Source of the DNA: Ctenosaura bakeri
Lineage: Eukaryota > Chordata > Lepidosauria > Squamata > Iguanidae
DNA length: 64,000 nt
Direction of reading: 5' to 3'
Assembly (NCBI GenBank): GCA_948474755.1
Contig: CAOLHI010000424.1
Coordinates: 186,001-250,000, forward strand
Shown piece after piece: positions 45,600 to 57,286 of this stretch (positions are counted from its first letter, which is position 1; every line of letters starts with the position of its first letter). The position numbers and the translations under genes were made by a program. The notes under the pieces are model-generated. The model was not told where the DNA came from. It was given only the letters and a program-made list of their open reading frames with translations, and ran no database searches.

Positions 45600-48500
45600 C
45601 TGTAAAAGAAAGAATGGCTCACTTTAAGAAATATTGTCAGCATTGTCACTGTCATCATGATCAACAACTTCATGGTGGCACTGAATGCCACATTACATTT
45701 TTAGTCATCATCATTCAACCAGTTGTCTCACGTTCTTGCCTGATATCACTGTGTTTTCTGCTTTGAGGCTGAGTGACTAGATACAGTGTGAAAAGAAAAC
45801 AGGCTTCTTATACTACAGCCATTGTGTTCATTTTGAAAGCACATTTGGGAGGCAGGAACATAGATTTTCCCTCAGGTAGTTAAATTCTTTTTCCAAAGTA
45901 AGCTATTCTCTGAATCACCCTGTCAAACTTCAAATCATCAGAGGTGTTTTTCACTGCCATCAGTGACTTTAAATGTAGTAAGAGTTTCGGTAGATTATCT
46001 TTTGCCCATCTTTGTACCACTCTGTCCAAATTCTTGTGTTTTCTCCAGTACTCTTGTGCTGGGGTTTAATTTCAACCCAGACAGCCTGGGAGGGAGAGAA
46101 ATCTTTCTTATAGCCTGCTACTTCTGAAGGAGGAAAAATGGAAAGGAACTCCCTGTGCACCTCAGGTCTTCTGAGCTTCCAAGCCTGGTATCAAATTCTT
46201 ACCTGATCACTGTGGCAGCAGGCTGCCTGGCACCCAAAATGAGCTGTTGAAACAGTGATGCAAAACTCCAGGAGACTGAATAAGAGCAGCAGGGTAGAGA
46301 TACCAGCACCTACAGACTGGACACAGGAAGACATTTGTTACATACTTCTTATTCCTACTAGGCTGAATTGTGGAATTGGAAGGACATGTAGTCCAGAAGA
46401 TTCCTTGACATTTGCATATGCCTCTTGGAACAGGAAACTATAGAAATTTGTGAGGGTAACTAAGGAATGGCCTTTTTATCCTGTTTTTTGAAAAATCATC
46501 AAGTAAGGATACACAAACATACATCACTGTTTGTGAGTCAATGGTCACAATCACAGCTCTGATCGTAAATCAGGGCTGTGTAGCAAAAATCACCACATGT
46601 TGAGTTATGCATTGACTTTGCTAAGCAAGCTTTGTATCGAATAGTGAAGTGATGCAACCAAATGCATAATAAAACACACTACTAGATGTACAAAACACAC
46701 TACTAGATGTACAACTAAAGGAGTAAAATACAACATCTATAAATCTACATTTTGTCTCAGATGTTACTTCTATTGTCAGTTAAGATGGTTTGGAGAGATC
46801 TCAGTGCAGACAAAGGTTACTACCACTCTTGGCCATGTAGGGCTAGGGACAAAGGGCAATAAAAGACAGGTAATAAAAATTCAACTCCATTAGCAACAGA
46901 AAAGTAACTTCTGGCTGTCCCTGTACTATATGAAATGAACCTATTCCTTTCTTAGGCAGAATTGTATTTCTCAAGAATTCTCTATATAAATCTTGCCAAT
47001 TCTCTATATAACCCTTGTCTATATAAACATTGCCATTTTTCTTCTGTATGATTTTTAACATCTTTGCCTGATAAAGAAATCAGTGAAGCTTCGAAGGCTT
47101 GCATGATGTATTTTGCGCATTTTGGTTGGTCAATAAAGGATTTTCTTGTATTTTGCTGCATAGCGAACATTCTGGGTTTCAGTCTAAACTTTGAAGGAGG
47201 ATCCAAGCAGTTGAAACTTTTCCCCAGAACAGTACCTCAGATAGCAACTTTGAAATTTAAACTGAGATTCAGAGCAAATTTGCTACCCCAGAGTTGAGAG
47301 TGGTTAATTAACTAGTGGTTAATGGTTTTAATTTGCATGAAATTACACTGGGGTGTGTGTGAATAATTCAGGCTGTATATTGCCAGCAGCCTTTTGTGGA
47401 TTTAGCGTGACCCTTGCTCTCACCCACTAACACCCCAAAGTGAACACTCAAAAAAAAAAAAAAAGTTCAGCCAAAAAGAATTTTAAATTAGATGTTTGAA
47501 AAAACAGACTAAAAGGCCACAAAGTATTGGAGGGCTGAAATGTTGTTTGACACATCATCATTTGTAATTGGTGAAATAGTTATCAAGACAATGCCCAGTT
47601 GCTCTCCAGAGCTCTGGAGGAGACAAAAATTGGGCAATCTGGCCCTTTGGGCTCTGGAGTGTGCTGAAGCCCTGGGCTAAAGGAAAATCCAGTTCAAGCC
47701 TCATGGATTCCCTCTTTTTAATAGACCTTCTTGTGTCATTTGCGTCACTTCCTTTTAAGATTCAGGAGTCTAATATGTGGAGGAGGCAGCTAAAGAGAAT
47801 ATCTGGAAGGGAGATATTCTACCAATAGAGAAAGCCAGTGGGTTAGGTCCAGACTGTTAAAAAGCCCAAATCAGGCACTGAGATATTGTAAGCATGGAAA
47901 AGAGGTGGGGAAGTGTCTGATGGCCCACCTTCCTCATCTGCAATCTTCCTGTGTCATTCAAGAAACTCTGAAAAAGAACTGTGACTATGTTCAGCCAAAT
48001 GTGGAAATGAGGTACACTTGGTCAGGATGACAGTAGGATGGGAGGAAGGATGTACTCTGCAGCTTGAAAAGAGATTAGCACTAGCATCTTCTGAGGATAA
48101 AGATATTTTTATACCTCATCACTAGGACTGTATAAATTTGCTCCCCATTTTTTCCTCCCTGTAACTGGTGTTTTGGTTGGACTGCAACCCTGGAGATCAG
48201 GGTCTGACTCCCTACTTAGCCATGGAAACCCACTGGGTGACCTTCAGCAACACACTATCAGCCCTGGAAAACTTTGTGATAGGTTCACGTTAGGGTTACC
48301 ATAAGTCAGAAACAACATGAAGACACGCAGCAGCAAAAACAACAACAACAACAACAACAACACGCAGATAATTGCAAAGAGGGTTTATTTCCACATATCT
48401 GTTCTTAGCAGATCTCAGTATTTGACCTAATATTTAGAGAACATATACATTTTTTGTGCACCAGTACTGCCAGATCAGTGCATATGTAGCATGGACACAT

Positions 48501-51500
48501 CTGATAATCTGTGTGCAAAAAGTAAAATATAGGCATCTATAAATGTGAATCTTTCTGTTTCCTTAATATATGTAGAGCACTGCTTCCTTCATTGCTTCCT
48601 TCCTAGATGCCTCTCAAACCCAATCCATACTTCCTTAAAGAGAAGTACCACGTAAGATGACTTTTAGTTTGGGGTGGTGGCTCCTGCTGGTTTATTCTGA
48701 GTCCAGTCACCACCCCAGGACCTCGGATGATCACCTATCCAATGGCATCTGGATTGTCTTCCATTTCAAAAGGTATTCTTCTACTGGCCCAGAATGCTTC
48801 TTGCCTAGATTTAAGGAGGGTGAGTTGTACATGTGTGCATCTTCTTAGCACTTGCACATATTTATAAAATGTGCTGCACGAGTTACCTTTGTGGATAGGA
48901 GAGTATCCAGCAGATAGTGATCTTTTGGTTCTGAGACACTTCATAGCCAAATCTTTTTGCCTCCCTAATCACTGGAACCTCCACTTCCCAGCTACCTGCT
49001 TTCAGCTACAATGTTTGTGCACTTTATTTCAGATTTGCTCTCACAGGGGAAAGTTAGCTAATTGATCGTTCAGGAAATGAATGTTAACCTCTGTGGGGCA
49101 GTTTCTGCAACAGTAGCACTAGAGGATGCTCACCCAGAGATATCCCAATTGTTCATCCATTTGGAAGCTTCTACAAAAATCCTCTACAGATATGACTGCA
49201 GGGCTGAGACTAGGTTGTAAATCTGAATGCCATTGGTTCAACTTACACTTACTGATCAAAATGCCTAAATAAGCAGTGCACTGTTTCTTTGCTCCTAGCA
49301 TTCCCTACACTTTCACATTAGAATAATACAGGCCTATCTTAAAGGCCTGATATAAGAAATATATTGGAGATACTGTACATGAAGGTATCTCCATACAACT
49401 CAGTAGTAGTAACACAAGACAGTAACGTGAAGAGATCCTTTTTCCCATTCAGCCTGAGCATTTGGTCCACACGGGACCCAGGAGTTGGTATATTCTGTGG
49501 CCAATGTAATTTGAATTCATTTCCTTTTTCGAACTAAACACCCTATTTTCCCATCTAAGCATAAGGATGAGTTAAAGAGAGAAGCTAGGCCTTTCTTCTA
49601 TAGTGATGTTATCAAAAGTTTTGTGATTAACAAGCTCACACAGTAATATTGATGTTGGTTTGTAGAATCATAATGATAAGAAATAACTGGATTTAAAGCC
49701 AACTCCAGTATCAGCAGAATGATGCCAGCTACTGCCATTACAGCACTTGTGATGTTCATTCCCACACTACTCTTCACCTGAAAGAGACAGGTGTTGGATT
49801 AGGTTATTGGAACCTTATGGAGGGAAGTTTCATTTTGGTTCTTAAGGAAAAGCTACATAGTTGTTAATGAACTATAATCTCTTGAGTAAATATCAGGCCA
49901 GTCATACCAGTCTGGTCATGTTACATCAGAAGGGGAGGCAATAATGCACCTTTGCATTATCACCCCTCCTAGAAACTAGGGAAGTGCTAGAATGGAAAAG
50001 AAACATATTGTGACTATCTCCTAGATGACCTGAGGCTCTCTAGTCAGGGAATACACTCTGGCCTTTAGTCCAAACTTTAAAAGAACTTTCCAAAGTGCAG
50101 ACCAGCAATGAGCACCAGGTGCTGCAGGCTCTATTTCACAGGAAGAAACTGGCCAGACCACCTCTGAGTATTCCTTGCATAAGAAAACCCTATGAAATTC
50201 ATGGGGTCACCATAAGTCAACAGAGAACTTGAAGGCACATACATACGTAAGCTGCAAGGCTCATGTCAATGTAACTCATTTGTTGGCATCTCCAGTATTA
50301 TCAGAAAAGATCCTCCCTCCCTCCCTCCCTCCCTCCCTTTCTCTCACCAATTCAGAGCTTAGGTGTTTCTCAGCTGACACAGACAACGATCCTGAAATAA
50401 TGAACTGTCCAAAAGAAGAAGGTAATGCATTAGATTCAGTCCTTTAGAGAAGAATTTTCCATACTCAGAAAAACTGGGTTCTGTGACAGTGATCTTCTCC
50501 CTTGAAGACATTATTTCATTATAGCATTATTTCTATCTTCTGCATCTTCACTACACAGAAGTAAAACAAGTTTTCCAAGGGCTGTTAGAGATCATACACA
50601 AGATTTCAGTGAAGTTGGGTGAACCTCAAGGTTTACAAGGAAATTTTTTTTTTACGAGGAAAATCCTAAGGGAGGACAAATTCAGAAAAGGCTCAGTAAG
50701 GACTGATCATGCCCAGTGGGCACAGGAGGGGACACAAGGAAGAGCTGGTCCTTAACTTCTTGGCCTTCTCATAATCTTAGGTCTCATTTGGTTTAGGAGT
50801 TGATATTCTGGAAGGCACAAGAGACTGGGTTTTTTTAAAAAAAATTATTGTGATACAAGGAGGAGACCTTTAAACATAGGCCATTTCTGCATTAGACTGT
50901 TATCGCACTATTATTTCACTTTCAACATCCTATGGAATCCTGGAGTTTGCAGTTTAGTGAGGGGCCAGTCAGCCGGCCCCTCCCTAAACTGCAAATCCCA
51001 GGATTCCATAGGATTTTGCAAGTGGAACAATAGTGTGATAACAGTCTCGTGCGGAAATGGCCATAGAAACAAAATCATCTATTTCAATGTAATTAACTGA
51101 TTTAACCCCATGACTGCAAAGGGATCTGTGAGCTTCTGCTTACTGAGACTTAATGCCTCTTGAAGGGAACAAATATGCTTTGAAGACAGACTCATACATT
51201 ATAATGTGGAACAATGGGTGGAGGCGAGGGGGTAAAGCAGATATTTCACACAGAAACATGTGGCACAGCTTTGTGGAATTCTGGGAATCAATATCTGATC
51301 TGGAATTTCATTGCAGACCTGCATAGTCTAACATCAGAATCATAAATCCTAATCATACTAGTTCTCCGAAAAATATATTACTCACAAATACTGCACCCCA
51401 GAATACATAGCCTGAGGAAACGGCAATAGACACGTAGTATTGACCCCAAACAACAGCTAAGATACTGCCCAAGCCAATGTGCATCAATCCGATAAAGATC

Positions 51501-54407
51501 TGGATGGCCTGTGGGAAGAAAATGCACAAAACAAAGATAAATCAAGTCCTTGAATACTGGAAAGACTCCTTAGCAAATTCTAAAAATGGCTGCTGGAAGT
51601 ACAGAGTGATCCTGTGTTCTGATCTCTTCTATTAATATACAACTGAAACAGGAATTCTTCTTGTCTGTAAGCCAGCAAAGGAACTCACCATTCTCAAGGC
51701 ATTCTATTTTATTATTGACACATGTAGCATTCAAACACTGAAAAGGACTTCCACCCACCCCATGAAAGGAAAATGACCTCGTCTTGGTCCTTACAGAGTA
51801 TTGATGTCTCACTTATGTCTTCCTTCTAGTCTGTACACCAACTCTTTAGATTCACACCAAAGTTCCTATTGCTCTAATAGGCAATTACAGGGACTCCCTG
51901 CAGCCTTTCCTCAGCTCAGTCTTGAATAATCCCAGCATCTTGAGTTTGTTGCTGCCTTCCAGCCACTTTCTCTAGCCTTAGGCCTTCTCTTTGATAGACC
52001 CTTCTGCTGTGACTCCCTCTAGTTCTTTCCTTTAATTCTCTCAAACCCAACCCTTTACTAAATGAACAAACCAATCATATTCCAAAGGCTCAGCAAGATT
52101 GCTTCAGAGGCAGATTTTATGGTCTTCCTCTGAGACCAGGGCCCTTTCCCCACCCTACCTTTTCCCAAAGTTGTCTGGTGGGGATCCTGGCGGCACCTCT
52201 GCTGGGAGAGGAGTGTGATGGGAGTGCTCCCCTCCACACTGGCTGGCTCCCTGAGGAAGGGAGAGTGATGGCCATACCCCTTCCTTCTGCAGCACAGCTG
52301 GGTACTTTCCCAAGCTGCCCTGGGACAGGAAGTGCAGCCGTGGCACTTCTGTGGCTTCTGCAGGACAGGTAAGTTTGGGATGGTGGCACAATCACATGTC
52401 ACTGATGGGGAAAACCTGTCAATGATTTAATCTGTGATTGCGCCACCTGGGGATGGGAGAAGGACAGGATTGCAATGTCATGCAGAAGCATCATCATAGT
52501 CCCATCCTCCTCCTGACCCCATTGTGGGATGGGAGAGTGCTTCAGCAAGGGCCTAGGAGACTGTGACTTGCCCTGGATCACCCAGTGGATTTCCATGGCT
52601 GAGCAGGGATTTGAACTCTGGGTCATTTCTGCACTAGACTGTTATAGTGCTATTATTCCACTTTCAACATCCTATGGAATCCTAGGGTTTGCAGTTTAGG
52701 GAGGTCTAGTGCAGAATCCGAGTGTTCTAGTCCAGCCATTCTTGACCTTTGATCCTCCAGCTTCTGCAGACTTCATCTTCCAGAAGCCTCCACTAGCTGG
52801 CCAGTGGTGACAGGTTCTGGAAGCTGAAGTCCTAGACAGCTAGGGGACCAAAGGTTGAAAATGGCTGTTTAAGTCAAACATTCAAACCACTATGCCACTC
52901 TGACTCTCTGTCAGGATCAGTCCTTAATATTACAATGACACATTCCTTCAGTCACATGTTAATTCTTCCTCAGCAATACGTCAGAAGTGTGCAAATCATG
53001 GGATCTTCAAGATGGCGTTGGACCACCATTCCCATCAGACCTAACCAGTATAGCCAAAGGTGAGAAATTCTGACAGTTGCAGTTCAGCAGCATCTGAACC
53101 ACACAATTCACACCACTAGCATAAATGGATTCCACAAGCACAGGGACATTTTAAACATTTCCCCTCATAGCTATGGAGGGGTGGACCCTTGCAGAACCTG
53201 AAGAAGCTGAAAAGATGGAAAGGAGACCCCCTGTACAGATGGCCGTCTTCCTACTTCTGCCCCCTGTTGTTCTTGTCATAAAAAGGGAAGGAAGGTTTCT
53301 TGACTCAAAGAAGAAAACTACAAGGCTTGCTCTTGCTGGGAAAGATGCTAAGTACTATACTCTGAAGGGAGATGGGAGTGTTTTGGAAATGTAGAAAAGA
53401 TGTTCTTCAATTCTTTAGAGGCCCATTTCTTTTGTTTGCAGTTTGCATATCTTGGGCCAAGTTCCTAGGCTTTCTGGACCATTTTAGACCAAGAAGAGGA
53501 CTTTTTTTTTTTTTTCCATAACAAGAAGTGACCCAGAAGTCAAAAGGCATCTCCTCCACCTAAAATGACCAGGGGAGCAAAAAGTGGTGAAATTATCCCC
53601 CATTGCCCTTAGAGGGTGTTCGGGGGGGGGGAGGACTCTAGGGCCCACAAAAATAGCCCTGGGTGCTGCATGCAGCCTGAAGGCTGCCCTTTCCCCACCA
53701 AAATTATTCAGATAATGTTTAGAAAGCAAGAAAATATGAAAGCTAAAATCTCTTCAAATTCATTTGTGTATATACTATGTGGGTGGGGGTTGTATAAGAT
53801 ACACTTTATGTGCACCCACTTTGAAAAGTTTTTACAAAAGAAAGTCTCAGCACCCCCATCAGTGTGTCAAGCTGGATATTCTATTAGTTAGTGAAGCTAC
53901 AGGATCTTTCAGTTTTTGTGGTGTCATGATGAATCTAATTTGGCTGATAGGGAGGGAGGGAGGGAGGGAGGGAGGATAATTTTATCTGGCACTGCCTTTG
54001 TGAAACAAGCCTGACTGATGATTCCCAGCAGTGGCCCATGGCCCAAACAGGACTGTTATCCAAAATGGCAGAGTTAACCCCTTGCACTTGGGCCATGGTG
54101 GTAGTCTGTCCTGTACCACCATTACTCCTGCAGGGAAACCACTTATGGACCATGTACCTCAGTAGGAACAGATGTCAAACACACTCACCCCTAGAACTTT
54201 GGCCTCTGCTTTGAGAAATTTCTCCACTGGTCGCACTGTTCTGTTCTGTTGAAGTGGGTTGATGGGGATTCCTGGTTGCTGGCCTCCATACTGTACGTAC
54301 TGTACCATCCCTGGTGGTTGGACAACAGTAGTACCAGGAACCCCTTGGGCTGCTTGGTACACATTGGCACCATTTGGAGGAAGGAACACTTCTGGTGCAC
54401 TAGCCAT
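45492..54407 (-). CDS. MS4A15/12/8-like tetraspan membrane protein, gene C (6 coding exons)
   Basis: The spliced CDS is 54407-54189, 51508-51386, 50404-50348, 49777-49640, 46316-46203 and 45599-45492 (759 bp, 252 aa, TGA stop), phase-0 GT-AG introns throughout. The predicted protein has an N-terminus 1-73 (VVQPPGMVQYVQYGGQQPG, then VEKFLKAEAKVLG), TM1 about 75-93, TM2 about 103-121, TM3 about 139-158, TM4 about 183-204, GCQAACC, and a tail with VVFVPYTV and PPAYNAQ. It is the closest paralogue of gene B in the TM1-TM2 exon (YYVSIAV, GYVFWGA). The fourth coding exon is 6 bp shorter than in A and B and ends QHQYYC. Family knowledge gives a four-pass plasma-membrane protein with signalling or chemosensory roles; the actual ligand or partner is unknown. 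No frame break was found. Confidence 0.9.
46203..46316 (-). CDS. Gene C exon 6: TM4
   Basis: 114 bp, 38 codons, acceptor CAG and donor CAG|GTAAG. It encodes SVGAGISTLLLLFSLLEFC, then HFGCQAACCHSDQ. Confidence 0.92.
46668..46716. repeat. Short tandem duplication
   Basis: AAAACACACTACTAGATGTAC occurs twice, head to tail. Confidence 0.9.
48170..48362 (+). mobile_element. AAC-tailed tRNA SINE in gene C intron
   Basis: GTTGGACTGCAACCCTGGAG, CCATGGAAACCCACTGGGTG and CCATAAGTCAGAAACAAC with a (CAA)n tail ending at 48362. The gene B intron lacks it at the equivalent place. Confidence 0.7.
49640..49777 (-). CDS. Gene C exon 5: TM3 and second extracellular loop
   Basis: 138 bp, 46 codons, acceptor TTTCAG and donor GTGAGC. 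It starts VKSSVGMNITSAVMAVAG; the loop reads NPVISYHYDSTNQHQYYC. Two codons shorter than in A and B but still phase 0. Confidence 0.87.
50165..50246 (+). mobile_element. AAC-tailed tRNA SINE, 3' fragment
   Basis: GAAAACCCTATGAAATTCAT, GGGGTCACCATAAGTCAACA and CTTGAAGGCACATAC. Confidence 0.5.
50312..50338. repeat. (CCCT)n microsatellite
   Basis: Six to seven CCCT units close to the gene C exon 4 donor. Confidence 0.95.
50348..50404 (-). CDS. Gene C exon 4: TM2 end
   Basis: 57 bp, 19 codons: FIISGSLSVSAEKHLSSEL. Acceptor GGACAG, donor GTGAGA. A CCCT microsatellite follows the donor a few bases into the intron (50312-50338). Confidence 0.9.
50880..51064. mobile_element. Palindromic MITE (GGCCATTTCC family), full copy
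   Basis: GGCCATTTCTGCATTAGACTG left, GTGCGGAAATGGCC right, flanked by ATA on both sides. The centre shows GCCAGTCAGCCGGCCCCTCC and the arm AGTTTGCAGTTTAG. In the TM1-TM2 intron of gene C. Confidence 0.8.
51386..51508 (-). CDS. Gene C exon 3: TM1 and start of TM2
   Basis: 123 bp, 41 codons, acceptor CCACAG and donor GTGAGT. It encodes AIQIFIGLMHIGLGSILAV, WGQYYVSIAVSSGYVFWGAVF. Confidence 0.92.
52139..52400. mobile_element. GC-rich repeat related to the Harbinger-like element (weak)
   Basis: It starts GGGCCCTTTCCCCACCC and resembles the left half of 44382-44800; no matching right end seen. Overlapping ORFs have no family features. Confidence 0.35.
52619..52718. mobile_element. Internally deleted palindromic MITE nested in SINE
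   Basis: GGTCATTTCTGCACTAGACTG left and TCTAGTGCAGAATCCGAG right; only one arm is present in full. Same family as 50880-51064. Confidence 0.6.
52735..52870. mobile_element. hAT-like palindromic repeat nested in SINE
   Basis: CCATTCTTGACCTTTGATCC left and GGACCAAAGGTTGAAAATGG right are inverted, around CTTCATCTTCCAGAAGCC and TTCTGGAAGCTGAAGTCC. Confidence 0.6.
53950..53974. repeat. (GGGA)n microsatellite
   Basis: Six GGGA-type units. Confidence 0.95.
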
Positions 54408-54445
54408 TCTCACAGAATGTCTCAAGCCAGTCACTGCTAAGTTAC
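54189..54445 (-). CDS. Gene C exon 2: end of 5'UTR plus N-terminal coding exon
   Basis: The acceptor TTGCAG is above 54445 and the donor GTGAGT below 54189. The ATG is at 54407-54405 (GTGAGAATGG context); 54408-54445 is 5'UTR. It encodes residues 1-73 (MASAPEVFLPPNGANVYQ ... EAKVLG). Confidence 0.88.
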
Positions 54446-55582
54446 CTGCAAGCATAGCAACAAACAAACAAACACTGTCTCAGATTTGAATAGATACTAC
54501 AAATCATGCCTGTTACAAACACATGCACAGATAAGTCATATTGCTGGATTAGTGGTGATACATACAACCATAGTGTGAGGCTACAACATACAATTGGAAA
54601 AAAATAACATGAAGCAAACATCTTTACTGGAGTTGACATGCACATAGCTTCATTGCTTATAGTTGTCAGAAATGTGGTGCTGTATAGGGCAATGGTTCCA
54701 GGCATCAGACGATATCTCTGCTCCCTAATGAGTCCCACAACCCAGCCTGCCAGCTGGAGGAACTACAGAATTCCAGAAAATGGAATCTACATGGACATCT
54801 TCCATTGAGTATCTCTACATGCTGTTGAAGAATGAGGCAGGAGTTTCACCAAGCTAAGCACCTCCTGAATGCCCTCAAACCCAAGATTTCTTAAAGGGTT
54901 CTCCAAAGCCAGAAAGATGGACACACAGGCCCAACCTTGCCCCCAAATGATTGTAGCCCAACACACAAACTACCAACCACCAATGCTGGGACAGAGCATG
55001 AAAGTCTTAGTAAGAAAGAGTACTAGTATTTCCTGAACTATGTACAAAAGTTGTTTTGCCCACGGACATGCCAGGATCTCAGGGAGTGAGAGTGGGAATG
55101 ACTGAATAACTGCCAAGCAGCTTAGTCCATTTCTACTTAAATTCTCCTCTAGCTCATAAGAACCTGTCTACCTATTGGGCAACCAACCAGCTACTAATTG
55201 GGTGTCCACCAAGAGGTCTATACTAGGAGTCCATGCTTAGCATATGGGCCCATGGGAAGAATAAGCTAGAGAAGAAGGTATCAGCTCCCATGTCTCCCAC
55301 CATAGCCAGGCAATTCTAGAACCCTTTATATACCAAAACATAGCCCAGAAAATTAGTTCCCTACTTCTAAATGCCCTTGTAAGTAAGCATTCAATATGGC
55401 CATTAAAACTCATGAATAATTCCTGCACTCTTCTTTGGACCTAAAAACATTACACAAAGAGAGAATTAGGGATAGTTGCTAGACTAGGTGGGGAAGATGC
55501 AAGGGGACTTGCTCTTTTTGGTCCTCACTCCCTCCATCCCCTGCCAGTGCTTGTCTTGTTGGGAAAATTATTTTGATAGATC

Positions 55583-55610
55583 GGTTGTTGTTGTTGTTGT
55601 TGTTGTTGTT
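55583..55610. repeat. (GTT)n microsatellite, likely old SINE tail
   Basis: Nine GTT units, i.e. (AAC)n on the minus strand, as at the tails of the local SINE. Confidence 0.85.
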
Positions 55611-55759
55611 AAAGGCACAAGATCAGACATGGACATTCTGGGAACACAGCGAGAAAGGCATCAAAATTCCTCTTGGCTCTGTCTCTCTTGCTCCACATCC
55701 ACTTAAATTTGCAACAGGAGTGCTTCTCACATATACACATGGATAAAACTGTCAAATTC

Positions 55760-57240
55760 AATTCTGCTCATTCAGCCCTTCTCTAATATTAAGTTCATTC
55801 CATCCAATTCCTGCATTTTTTAAAAAAAATGAAACATCAAATCTATTATTTTTGTCAGTTCCTCTTGGCACACAAATTCTTATCTGTACTGTTCCTAAAA
55901 TATGCTTTCATGTGTCCATGTTTCTCAATTACATGCATTTTTGTGTCTTCGTTTTCTAAATTTCTGATATGTGGTAAAATCTGTTAAGGTCACCTTATAA
56001 TAGTGTTTCATTTTGTATGTGGTTTAAGATGTAAAATTACATTTTCATAAAAACAGGGACCAAATTAATTTCTCACAATTCACTAATAAAACAAACCCCC
56101 AGGCATTAGGCTGAGACAGACTAGAAATGGTTTCATGAACCTTCTTAGCTAAGGTGGGAACACATTCCAGATTCATTTCCCATTTTTCTTTCCAACCTTC
56201 AGTTGGTTCTGTCCCATTTCTAGATCAGTGTAGTTCTTGGTGGTTTTAGTCCAGACAGAGATGTGTGTATACGTTAGTACATGTTCTTATGACTATATAA
56301 ACTTTTTGTACACATTGTTCCTTAATTATATAGACTTTCACATGTGCTTTCTGTCTAGGCAATGATGGCCCCAAATCCATTACTTTATAGGCTACTGTTT
56401 TTAGTAGAAAAGCCAAGAAATCGTCTGATCTGGTCCACTGATTTTCATGTAGAACCATGTAGAAAAATCTCAGGGTAAAGTGCTTTGGAACTCAGACGAA
56501 AGCCAGATGAGAGTATTAGTGCATGCAAGAGAGTTGCTGACAAGGATGCAGCTATGGGGTGGGGGAGAAAATGAACCCATTGCCCCCCAGTAGGAATCCT
56601 GCCACCACAAATGAAGTTTTCCTTCAGTCTCCAAATTACTGGCATTGCAGAAAGTGAAACAGTGGAAATTATTCATGCTTATAATTCTCAAGCTTGAGGT
56701 CTTTGCATTCCCCTTGGTAAATTTGCCTCCCCAGCTCCCCCTTTTTTTAATGACTGAAGTCTATTCTAAATACTTAATGGAAGTTTTAAATTACTGTATG
56801 CTAGGAACATAAGGAATGAATGAAAATTTCATTGGGGTTGGGAGAATTCTTATATGGGGAGAAGTCCTCATTCCCTTAAACCCGTAGCTCTGTCCCTGGA
56901 TGCATGCGACCTTGTGGTTTCTTACTCGCAATCCAAGGGACATATTCCTTGTCCCCATTTCCTGACATCAACCATATCTTAGCATTTAAAAAAAACAACA
57001 ACAGAGGACAATGAAAACTGAACTCAGTCAATTTAATGCCCAGTTGAATTCACTTATGAACTGAATTCATCTCTATCACTTCTCGGATGTGTGTCCAAGA
57101 TTGCATGTACTGATGAAGTAGCTGTACACAAGTGCTTCATTTTCTGGCCTCTTTTCCATTTTTTCTTTTCCCCCTCATTCAGCACTACAATTTCCAGTAG
57201 GAAGACTCTAACAGGAAGAATCTGATACAGCTGCTTAATC
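55760..57240. other. Gene C first intron, nothing recognised
   Basis: No exon, RNA gene or clear repeat seen. Confidence 0.45.
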
Positions 57241-57286
57241 TACATACTTCAAATTTCAGTGATTCAATTGAGAAAAAAAATGGAAT

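Larger units (their letters stand above)
52548..52905 (-). mobile_element. AAC-tailed tRNA SINE split by two later insertions
   Basis: SINE pieces 52548-52618 (CTTGCCCTGGATCACCCAGTG, GGGATTTGAACTCTGG), about 52720-52734 (GTTCTAGTCC) and 52872-52905 (CATTCAAACCACTATGCC) lie in order, interrupted by a MITE and a hAT-like repeat. Confidence 0.6.

Noticed and set aside
45353..45691. 112-aa minus ORF over the gene C tail exon
   Set aside because: Wrong frame; the spliced frame (QPVVFVPYTV..., stop at 45494) matches genes A and B.
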